DNA from: Sutterella sp. UBA1442
GTDB taxonomy: Bacteria > Pseudomonadota > Gammaproteobacteria > Burkholderiales > Burkholderiaceae_F
NCBI GenBank assembly: GCA_002329575.1
Contig: DCTK01000064.1
Coordinates: forward strand, 244-14,450
Reading direction: 5' to 3'
Length of the DNA stretch: 14,207 bases
The notes below the pieces were generated by a model, which saw only the letters and a list, made by a program, of their open reading frames with translations, was not told the origin of the DNA and did not search any database. Position numbers and translations under genes: made by a program. Shown one piece after another: positions 8,339-14,207 of the stretch; positions within the stretch are counted from its first letter, which is position 1, and each line of letters begins with the position of its first letter.

Positions 8339-9106
8339 ATGAGTTACGCCAAGTATAAAAAAGATCCTGCAAGCGACCTCTTTTTCTCCGAAAGTGACGG
8401 GTTTCGTTATTTGCACTTTGGCTCCCCTTGGATTCAAGGTGCTATGAAAGTGCGCCGGCCGTTTGAGTTGGTGCTGGAGTACCCGAGGCAAATGATGGCT
8501 TGTGCCCTGTTTTATCCACAACCGGAACATATCTTGCAATTAGGCCTGGGAGCTGCCTCGCTGACCAAATTCTGTTGGAAAAACACTGACGCTGAAATTG
8601 ATGTCGTGGAAGTGTCCCAAAATGTCATCAATGCTGCTCACCAGTGGTTTAAATGTCCAATGCCCGATGAGCGGCTACGTATTCATCTAGAAGATGCTAA
8701 AGCGTTTATTGGTGATCGATCCAGGTATGTTGCTCCCGATTGGTTGCAAGTGGATCTTTATGACGCTCAAGCTGAGGGACCTGTTTACGACGATGTGCCG
8801 TTTTATAAGATGTGTCGCCGCGCAATGAATAAAGCGGGTAGTGTGGTCAGTTTTAACCTCTTTGGTAGCAGTTTTGAGAAAAGTTTTTCTGCGATTGAAG
8901 AAGCGTTTGAGAAACGAGTGTTGGTGATGCCCGAAATTGATGAAGGTAATCGCATAGTATTGGCCTTTGCAGGCTCAAAACTTAACCTAGATTCCGAAAC
9001 GCTTTTTGATCGAGCTCAACAACTTGAAGCGGCTTGGAAATTACCTTGTAGGAGATGGGCCAAGGCCATCCGCTCCACCTCATATGAGACGCTAAATGCT
9101 TTATAA
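8339..9106 (+). CDS. Spermidine-synthase-fold protein (class I SAM-binding Rossmann fold)
   Basis: This is a 255-residue protein with the polyamine aminopropyltransferase/methyltransferase fold. The nucleotide-binding glycine loop is LQLGLGAAS (about residues 66-74). An acidic residue ends the second strand (E91 in DVVEV), LEDAKAF (117-123) follows, and VDLYDAQAEGP (138-148) aligns with the VDSSDPVGP active-site loop, keeping both aspartates (D139, D142). The N-terminal part lacks the YHE-type substrate segment of true spermidine synthases, and no speD or other polyamine gene is nearby. The reaction is therefore uncertain: an orphan aminopropyltransferase, a small-molecule methyltransferase or a non-enzymatic relative are all possible. 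It starts at ATG 8339 with a loose AAGAGAAGAA upstream. It appears to be a single-gene unit, with its own promoter and a terminator at 9121-9148. Confidence 0.8.
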   Translation: MSYAKYKKDPASDLFFSESDGFRYLHFGSPWIQGAMKVRRPFELVLEYPRQMMACALFYPQPEHILQLGLGAASLTKFCWKNTDAEIDVVEVSQNVINAAHQWFKCPMPDERLRIHLEDAKAFIGDRSRYVAPDWLQVDLYDAQAEGPVYDDVPFYKMCRRAMNKAGSVVSFNLFGSSFEKSFSAIEEAFEKRVLVMPEIDEGNRIVLAFAGSKLNLDSETLFDRAQQLEAAWKLPCRRWAKAIRSTSYETLNAL

Positions 9107-9120
9107 TCAAAAGCTTTGTG

Positions 9121-9148
9121 TCTTACCGAATCGGTGGGATGTTTTTTT
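9121..9148 (+). terminator. Intrinsic terminator after the spermidine-synthase-like gene
   Basis: An 8-bp stem, TCTTACCG (9121-9128) with CGGTGGGA (9132-9139), includes two G-U pairs and a 3-base loop. It is followed by a run of seven T (9142-9148). The stem is modest but the T tract is good. It separates this gene from prfB. Confidence 0.6.
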
Positions 9149-9198
9149 AATTGAACGCAATCGATTGTCGATGGCGTAATGGATATAAATTCACGACT

Positions 9199-10303
9199 AT
9201 GGATGCTGAGCGCATAAACCAAATTGAGGCCAAAATCTCGGACCTCACAGCTCGTTTGATCGAGCTGAGGGGGTATCTTTGACATCGACCGACAAGAACG
9301 CCGGTTAGAAGAAGTCAATCGCGAAATGGAAAATCCCGCCTTGTGGGACAATCCTGACAACGCACAAAAAATCAGTAAAGAAAAGAAACGACTTGACGAT
9401 ACGGTCGGGGTGTTTAAAAAGTTAACGAACGCAGTTGCCGATGCCGGCGAACTTTTTGAACTCTCGATGGCCGAAGAAGACTATCCGAGCGTAGAAGTGC
9501 TCGGCGAAGAAGTCTTTGAACTTGAAAAGTCCGTCGAAGCGCTCGAATTCAAACGCATGTTCAATCAACCGCTTGACGCGGCCAACTGCTATCTGGAAAT
9601 TCAAGCCGGTGCCGGTGGCACCGAAGCCCAAGACTGGGCCAGTATGCTCGAACGCATGTATTTGCGCTATGGCGAACGCTGTGGTTTTACGGTGGAATTA
9701 CAAGAAGAGACCGAAGGGGACGTTGCCGGTATTAAAGGTTGTACGATTTACCTGCAAGGCGACTATGCATACGGTACGCTTCGCACCGAAACAGGTGTAC
9801 ACCGTTTGGTGAGAAAAAGTCCGTTTGATGCCAACGCCCGCCGACATACCTCTTTTGCAAGCGTGTATGTTTACCCGGAAAACGATGATTCGTTTGAAGT
9901 AGAAATCAACCCTGCAGATCTTCGAATTGACGTGTTCCGTGCATCGGGTGCCGGTGGTCAACACATTCAAAAGACTGAATCGGCCGTGCGTATTACGCAC
10001 ATCCCCACCGGTGTTGTGACGGTTTGTCAAAATGACCGTAGTCAGCACCGCAACAAAGAGCAAGCCATGAATCAACTCAAGGCGAAACTCTACGAATTGG
10101 AAATGCGCAAGCGTCGCGAAGAGGCCCAACAAGCAGAAGACGCGAAGACGGATATTGCTTGGGGGCATCAAATTCGTTCCTACGTGCTCGATCAATCGCG
10201 CGTGAAGGACTTGCGTACAAATGTTGAAACCGGTAACACACAAGCTGTGTTAGACGGTGATCTTGATCAATTTATTGAGGCTAGCCTCAAGCAAGGCGTC
10301 TAA
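9199..10303 (+). CDS. prfB: Peptide chain release factor 2, made by +1 programmed frameshifting
   Basis: RF2 reads UAA and UGA stop codons and triggers peptide release on the ribosome. Frame 1 opens at ATG 9199 and runs 27 codons (ending ELRGYL) to an in-frame TGA at 9280. After a +1 slip, reading resumes at GAC 9281 for 340 codons, giving 367 residues (E. coli has 365). The anticodon-like SPF motif is at residues 207-209 and the catalytic GGQ at 252-254. The residue matching E. coli K-12 Thr246 is Ala248, as in most bacteria. The residue three after the GGQ glutamine is Gln257 ([10 protein letters not shown]) rather than the usual Asn. Simple gene calling would start it at ATG 9326 and lose the first 42 residues. 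The Shine-Dalgarno at 9199 is weak (TGGAT about 15 bases upstream). lysS follows after 28 bases, as in many proteobacteria. Confidence 0.95.
9268..9283 (+). other. prfB programmed +1 frameshift site
   Basis: AGGGGGTATCTTTGAC combines three elements. The SD-like AGGGGG (9268-9273) lies 3 bases before the slippery CTT (9277-9279), followed by the TGA stop in its weak-termination context TGAC (9280-9283). It matches the known E. coli prfB recoding signal. When RF2 is scarce the ribosome pauses at TGA, slips from CTT to TTT and makes more RF2, which is an autoregulatory loop. Confidence 0.95.
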
Positions 10304-10331
10304 GGCGCAACACTTTCTAAGGACAAATAAA

Positions 10332-11849
10332 ATGGCAGAAAACTCTGTTCAAGAAGCCGTGATGACGGCAGAAGACGAAAACCACATCATTGCCGAACGC
10401 CGTGCAAAGTTAGCTAAGTGGCGTGAAACCGGTCATGCTTATCCCAATGACTTCGTGCGTAAAGATTTCTTTGGTGACATTCGTGAACGTTTTGCAGAAA
10501 CCACGACCGAAGAATTGGAAGCTAATCCCCACCATGTAGCCGTTTCCGGTCGCATGATGCTCAAGCGTGTCATGGGTAAGGCCTCTTTTGCTACCGTGCG
10601 TGATGGTTCGGGCACGATGCAATATTTCTTGTCGCCTTCTGAAATGGGCGAGGAAGCCTACGAAATGTTCAAGGGCTTGGATATTGGTGATATTGTCGCA
10701 GCCGAAGGTGTTGTATTCCGCACCAAGCGTGGTGAGTTGTCCATCCGTGTGCAAAAGCTTCGCCTGTTGAGTAAGGCAATTCGTCCCTTGGCTGAAAAGT
10801 TCAAGGGTTTGGCTGACCAAGAAATTTGCTACCGCCAACGCTATCTTGATCTCATCATGAATGAAGATAGCCGCGCCCGTTTCGTCAAGCGCTCTCAAAT
10901 CATCTCTGCAATCCGCAACTACATGCTGGATAACCGCTTTATGGAAGTGGAAACGCCGATGTTGCACCCGATTCCGGGTGGCGCTAACGCTAAGCCCTTT
11001 ATTACGCACCACAATGCGCTCGATATGGATATGTTCTTGCGTATTGCTCCGGAGCTTTATCTCAAGCGCTTGGTGGTAGGCGGTTTCGAACGCGTCTTTG
11101 AAATTAACCGTAATTTCCGCAACGAAGGTCTCTCGGTTCGTCACAATCCGGAATTCACCATGATGGAATTCTATGCGACGTACTGGACGTACAAAGATCA
11201 AATGGACTTCACTGAAGCACTTTTGCGTGATGTCACGGTCAAGGTTAACGGTACGAGCGTTGTGCACTACCAAGGCCATGATATCGACTTGGGCAAACCC
11301 TTCGATCGCTTAACGCCGCGTGAAGCTATTTTGAAGTATGCGCCGCAATACACGGTTGAACAATTAGATGATGATGCTTTCCTTCGTAATGAATTGAAGC
11401 GTTTGGGAGAACCGCAACCGGATTACGTGGGCCGTGGTGCTCTTGAAATGGCTCTTTTTGAAGAAGTGGCTGAAAGTAAGCTCATCACGCCGACCTTCAT
11501 TATTGACTATCCGGTTGAAATTTCGCCCTTGGCTCGCGCCTCGGATACCAACCCGGAAATCACGGAACGTTTCGAACTCTTTATTGCCGGCCGCGAAACC
11601 GCTAACGGCTTCTCTGAGTTGAACGACCCTGAAGATCAAGCCGCACGTTTCCGTGCTCAGGTCGATGCTAAGGCTCATGGCGACGATGAAGCCATGTACT
11701 ACGATGCCGATTACATCCGTGCGTTGGAATTCGGTCTTCCGCCCACCGGTGGCTGCGGTATCGGTGTCGACCGCTTTGTGATGTTGCTCACGGACGCTGC
11801 GAGCATCCGCGATGTGCTTCTCTTCCCGCACATGCGTCCTGAAGCCTAA
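10332..11849 (+). CDS. lysS: Lysine--tRNA ligase (class II LysRS)
   Basis: This enzyme charges tRNA-Lys with lysine using ATP, in the cytoplasm. It has 505 residues, the usual length. A helical N terminus is followed by an OB-fold anticodon-binding domain (about residues 60-150, including [19 protein letters not shown]). The class II catalytic core then has motif 1 ([19 protein letters not shown]), motif 2 ([20 protein letters not shown]) and motif 3 ([14 protein letters not shown]), and the family-typical ending [11 protein letters not shown]. The start at ATG 10332 is supported by AAGGA 8 bases upstream; the frame stays open further upstream into the end of prfB. It lies 28 bases after prfB with no terminator between, so the two are probably one transcript. 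Confidence 0.97.
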   Translation: MAENSVQEAVMTAEDENHIIAERRAKLAKWRETGHAYPNDFVRKDFFGDIRERFAETTTEELEANPHHVAVSGRMMLKRVMGKASFATVRDGSGTMQYFLSPSEMGEEAYEMFKGLDIGDIVAAEGVVFRTKRGELSIRVQKLRLLSKAIRPLAEKFKGLADQEICYRQRYLDLIMNEDSRARFVKRSQIISAIRNYMLDNRFMEVETPMLHPIPGGANAKPFITHHNALDMDMFLRIAPELYLKRLVVGGFERVFEINRNFRNEGLSVRHNPEFTMMEFYATYWTYKDQMDFTEALLRDVTVKVNGTSVVHYQGHDIDLGKPFDRLTPREAILKYAPQYTVEQLDDDAFLRNELKRLGEPQPDYVGRGALEMALFEEVAESKLITPTFIIDYPVEISPLARASDTNPEITERFELFIAGRETANGFSELNDPEDQAARFRAQVDAKAHGDDEAMYYDADYIRALEFGLPPTGGCGIGVDRFVMLLTDAASIRDVLLFPHMRPEA

Positions 11850-11877
11850 TAAAACACATAAAAATAGGAGACTCTCG

Positions 11878-12732
11878 ATGTTCTCTAGTACCTTTACGAT
11901 GACCGTCTACGACGAGCTCAAGGCGCACCTCAATGAAGAGGTGCCTGCCGGTTTCGTACAAGTACGAGGCGGCAAGGAAATTTTGGGCTACGTGAAGAAA
12001 GACTGGGCTATGGCCGTTGCCTCTCGCACAAGTGACTGGCGATTGACCGAGCACATGAGCTTGAGTGAAGAAGCGGAGGTGACGCCGACAAAGCGCGCTG
12101 CCGCAATGATTCACGCTGCAGAAATCCTCGACATGCTTGGTTTGCTCCAAAATCCGCAACATACTGAGCTTGTGGATGTTCGAGCTTCTGTGTTGGACCC
12201 GGTTTATTGCCAGGCTCCTCGCAATCTGGCTCGCGCGTTCGGTTTGCTGACCACTTCGGTGCGTATGACCGGTTACTTGCCCGACGGCACGGTGATGTGT
12301 GCCAAACGTTTGGCAACTAAGTCCATTGGCGGCGGCCTTTGGGATAGTCTTGCCGCTGGGCTCGTAAAGGCTAGTGAAACGACCGAACAAGCCATCTATC
12401 GCGAGCTTTTTGAAGAAGCTGGATTAACGAGCAATGAAGTGACGCTGACCGAAGGCGGTCGTTTCGTGCAACAGCTTGTTGTTCCCGAAGGGATGGTGCG
12501 TGAGATCGTCTATCACTACGACGCAAAGTTAAGTGAATCTGCAAAACCCGCCAATCGTGACGGTCAAGTCATGGAGTTTGCAACTTTCACTCCCGACAAA
12601 GTTTTAAATCTCGCTTTAGGTGGTGAAATGATGTACGCCGCTGGGATGGGCTTGGTTGAAAGCGTTATGCGTCGCATGGGGCAACGAATTGAAGACAAAT
12701 GGATGCATTATCGCGGTCAGTTTTTGATCTAA
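11878..12732 (+). CDS. Nudix hydrolase, DUF4743-like
   Basis: This 284-residue protein has a complete Nudix box at residues 161-183: G161, E167, then R175-E176, E179-E180 and G182, matching GX5EX7REUXEEXGU. It should be a metal-dependent pyrophosphohydrolase. The N-terminal 120 residues or so form an extra domain with the look of DUF4743, found in bacterial and plant or yeast Nudix proteins. Some eukaryotic members hydrolyse damaged thiamine diphosphate analogues; applying that here is an inference. The ATG at 11878 follows AGGAG by 7 bases; the frame extends upstream into lysS but without a comparable site. It lies 28 bases after lysS with no terminator between, so it is probably the last gene of a prfB-lysS-nudix operon ended by the hairpin at 12762-12787. 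Confidence 0.87.
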   Translation: MFSSTFTMTVYDELKAHLNEEVPAGFVQVRGGKEILGYVKKDWAMAVASRTSDWRLTEHMSLSEEAEVTPTKRAAAMIHAAEILDMLGLLQNPQHTELVDVRASVLDPVYCQAPRNLARAFGLLTTSVRMTGYLPDGTVMCAKRLATKSIGGGLWDSLAAGLVKASETTEQAIYRELFEEAGLTSNEVTLTEGGRFVQQLVVPEGMVREIVYHYDAKLSESAKPANRDGQVMEFATFTPDKVLNLALGGEMMYAAGMGLVESVMRRMGQRIEDKWMHYRGQFLI

Positions 12733-12761
12733 CGAAGCCCCAAGTCTTCTATAAACGTACG

Positions 12762-12790
12762 GACGGCATGACTTCGGTCATGCCGTCTTT
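12762..12790 (+). terminator. UUCG-capped terminator after the Nudix gene
   Basis: A perfect 11-bp stem, GACGGCATGAC (12762-12772) with GTCATGCCGTC (12777-12787), is closed by a C(UUCG)G tetraloop, which is exceptionally stable in RNA. TTTAAAT follows. The T run is short. It sits only 23 bases before the azlC start codon. Confidence 0.85.
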
Positions 12791-12810
12791 AAATCAAAAG
12801 GCAAAAAGCG

Positions 12811-13494
12811 ATGAGTCAAGATTTTTTTCGGGGTATTAAGGCGGCTATTCCGCCTTGCTTGGGGGTTATTCCCATTGCTGTCTCCATTGGGTTACTGGGG
12901 ATGCAACAAGCTCACTTGAGTGCATGGGAAACAATTTTTATGTCGGCAACGGTCATGGCCGGTGCCGCTCAGTTGATGGCCATTGGCATGATTGCTGATG
13001 GAGCAGGGGCATGGGCAATCGTTTTAGCCACGTTCTTTATCAACTTTAGATTGATTGTGATGAGTAGCTCTACAATGCAAGCACTCAAAGATAAGACTAC
13101 GGTTGGACAGCGGCTTTTAGGCTCGTTAGCTTTTTGTGACGAGTCTTTTGCTGTTTTCTCGCTGTCAGGGAAAGGGAGTTTGCATTTTCTCTTCGGGGCG
13201 AATTTTATCCTTTGGGTCGGCTTTCTCTTAGCGACAATTGTCGGTTGTTTATTAACGGAATTTTTGCCGCCATTGGTGATTCAAAGCTTTTGTATTGCGT
13301 TTTATGCGGCCTTTTTAGCCTTGTTGTTGCCCAGTATTAAACACAGATGGCGTCTTATCGCGTTGGTTATCTTGACAGCATTACTCAATAGTCTTTTTTA
13401 TCTTTTGATGCCGTCGAGTTGGGCCTTAGTCGTTTCAATGCTTTTAGCGGCTGCTATCGGCGTGTTCTTTGTTCGTGATGAAGATATTGGTTAA
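12811..13494 (+). CDS. azlC: AzlC-family branched-chain amino-acid exporter, large subunit
   Basis: This is the large integral-membrane subunit of the two-part AzlCD exporter, which in characterised relatives moves branched-chain amino acids or their analogues out of the cell. It has 227 residues with several hydrophobic helices. Family-like segments are FFRGIKAAIPPCLGVIPIAVSIG at the start, then SATVMAGAAQLMAIGM, and FFINFRLIVMSSS followed by LLGSLAFCDESFAV. The Shine-Dalgarno AAAGG at 12797-12801 stands 9 bases before the ATG. azlD follows after 12 bases, the usual arrangement for the pair. Its promoter is unclear because the preceding terminator hairpin ends 23 bases before the start codon. 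The exact substrate cannot be told from the sequence. Confidence 0.92.
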   Translation: MSQDFFRGIKAAIPPCLGVIPIAVSIGLLGMQQAHLSAWETIFMSATVMAGAAQLMAIGMIADGAGAWAIVLATFFINFRLIVMSSSTMQALKDKTTVGQRLLGSLAFCDESFAVFSLSGKGSLHFLFGANFILWVGFLLATIVGCLLTEFLPPLVIQSFCIAFYAAFLALLLPSIKHRWRLIALVILTALLNSLFYLLMPSSWALVVSMLLAAAIGVFFVRDEDIG

Positions 13495-13506
13495 AGGGAG
13501 CTCAGT

Positions 13507-13815
13507 ATGGATACTCAAACGATGGTTTTGATTCTTGGCATGACAGCGGCTACCTATATCTCTCGTTCATTGCCGGCGGCGGTGATTGAACACTTAAAAA
13601 TTGGTGGCAAGACACAAAAGTTTTTGCGTTTAATTCCGTACACCGCAATGAGCGCATTGATCTTCCCGGGTGTTTTTATGGCAGACCCTTCTCGTTGGGA
13701 TATCGGGGTGATCGGTGGAGCGGTGGCAGCTCTTTTGGCTTGGTGGCGTTTGCCGATTATCGTGTGCGTGATTGCGGCTATTGCGGTGGTGATGGGGTTG
13801 TATAGTTTCTTTTAA
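13507..13815 (+). CDS. azlD: AzlD-family small membrane subunit
   Basis: This 102-residue membrane protein has about four hydrophobic stretches: near TMVLILGMTAATYISRSLPA, LIPYTAMSALIFPGVF, IGVIGGAVAALLAWW and the C-terminal IIVCVIAAIAVVMGLYSFF. The length, the ITYxxRxLP-like opening and the position 12 bases after azlC identify it as AzlD, the partner needed for branched-chain amino-acid export. AAGGGAG lies 6 bases before the ATG, a strong Shine-Dalgarno that supports translation coupled to azlC. The gene ends before a strong bidirectional terminator and is convergent with the dicarboxylate carrier gene. Confidence 0.92.
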   Translation: MDTQTMVLILGMTAATYISRSLPAAVIEHLKIGGKTQKFLRLIPYTAMSALIFPGVFMADPSRWDIGVIGGAVAALLAWWRLPIIVCVIAAIAVVMGLYSFF

Positions 13816-13850
13816 GTTTTCGAATGCATGGTTGACAATTAATGCAAAGC

Positions 13851-13876
13851 AAAACGGCAGCCGAAGCTGCCGTTTT
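13851..13876. terminator. Bidirectional terminator between azlD and the DcuC-like gene
   Basis: A perfect 11-bp stem, AAAACGGCAGC (13851-13861) with GCTGCCGTTTT (13866-13876), has a CGAA tetraloop. The A and T runs at the stem ends give a U tract on both strands, so it can end transcription of both azlD and the minus-strand carrier gene. Confidence 0.9.
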
Positions 13877-13900
13877 AATTATGGGTGTTGCAGTAAACGA

Positions 13901-14207
13901 TTAGAGGATCGTCAATGCCAACACGATCGTGCTAATCAAGCACACGGGCAACGTACGCTTAGCGACTTCAACCGGGTTAGCCATAGCAATACCGGACACG
14001 ACCACCATAGCACCGGCGATCGGAGAAGACGTACGACCTAAAGCGCCGGACAAGAAGGCCAAGGCCCCCAAGTGCGGGATGTCCATGCCGAAGTCAGCAG
14101 CGTGCGGGGTCACAGCTTCGTTAAAGGCAAACGTAGCAGCGTCACCGGAACCGGTCAACGTACCCAAGAACCACGGACCCAAGGAACCGCCCCAACGAGC
14201 GATGTCA
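13901..14207 (-). CDS. DcuC-family C4-dicarboxylate carrier, C-terminal fragment
   Basis: This is the last 101 residues of a membrane carrier; the rest lies beyond the right edge of the window. The frame is open to the edge, beginning DIARWGGSLGPWFL. The segments GSGDAATFAFNEAVTPHAADFG and LSGALGRTSSPIAGAMVVVSG, followed by PVEVAKRT and a final hydrophobic helix, match the C-terminal half of DcuC-type anaerobic C4-dicarboxylate carriers (fumarate/succinate exchange). Related uncharacterised members of the same superfamily are possible. An internal TTG at 14182 is not the real start. The gene is convergent with azlD across the terminator at 13851-13876. Confidence 0.82.
   Translation of the reverse strand, partial: DIARWGGSLGPWFLGTLTGSGDAATFAFNEAVTPHAADFGMDIPHLGALAFLSGALGRTSSPIAGAMVVVSGIAMANPVEVAKRTLPVCLISTIVLALTIL

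Noticed and set aside
8326..8358. Short open frame starting at ATG 8326, overlapping the start of the spermidine-synthase-like gene
   Set aside because: It is only 10 codons, in another frame, with no composition suggesting a leader peptide and no associated hairpin.
9160..9172. Inverted repeat ATCGA-TTG-TCGAT upstream of prfB
   Set aside because: The arms are only 5 bp with no second copy in the window, and prfB control is already explained by frameshifting. It could be chance.
9184..9189. TATAAA just before the prfB ATG as a possible -10 box
   Set aside because: It would place the transcript start within a few bases of the start codon, and no matching -35 box is visible.
10410..11279. Minus-strand open frame of 289 codons inside lysS (and a similar 181-codon one inside prfB at 9698-10243)
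   Set aside because: The plus strand encodes complete LysRS and RF2 with all motifs. The antisense products show no domain features and have no good ribosome binding site, so they are shadows.

Overview
The window looks like a chromosomal segment from a gut- or host-associated betaproteobacterium, most likely Burkholderiales of the Sutterellaceae type (Sutterella/Parasutterella-like). This is inferred from three things: the Burkholderiales-style insert in ParC; the content (topoisomerase IV, RF2, LysRS, an AzlCD exporter, a DcuC-type dicarboxylate carrier and a classical autotransporter); and the moderate GC content judged by eye. No lineage-defining RNA gene is present, so the placement is tentative. 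I see no mobile element, CRISPR array, tRNA or rRNA, and no gene-free stretch over 300 bases.

Layout. (1) 7-930, minus strand: a ten-helix EamA/DMT transporter. (2) 931-1220: a divergent control region with repeated CAGACAGT elements. (3) 1221-5827, plus strand: a tight parE-parC operon encoding topoisomerase IV, in which ParC has a long acidic N-terminal extension. A shared hairpin terminator follows. (4) 5896-8190, minus strand: a classical (type Va) autotransporter that probably starts at a GTG. (5) 8191-8338: a second divergent promoter region, again carrying CAGACAGT. (6) 8339-9106, plus strand: a spermidine-synthase-fold protein, closed by a terminator. (7) 9199-12732, plus strand: prfB, lysS and a Nudix hydrolase as one apparent operon, ended by a UUCG-capped terminator. 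prfB needs a +1 programmed frameshift at an in-frame TGA. (8) 12811-13815, plus strand: azlC-azlD, a branched-chain amino-acid exporter pair. (9) 13901 to the right edge, minus strand: the C-terminal end of a DcuC-family carrier, convergent with azlD across a bidirectional terminator.

Functionally the window mixes housekeeping information processing (DNA decatenation, translation termination, lysine charging) with envelope and transport functions (DMT exporter, surface autotransporter, amino-acid export, C4-dicarboxylate exchange). The last of these fits an anaerobic or microaerobic amino-acid-using lifestyle, which is an inference.

I did not find a convincing new multi-gene system. The points most worth a second look are the shared CAGACAGT element in both divergent intergenic regions, the prfB recoding site (which hides the true N terminus from simple gene calling), the altered residue next to the RF2 GGQ motif, the ParC extension, the poorly characterised autotransporter passenger, and the hairpin lying directly in front of azlC.
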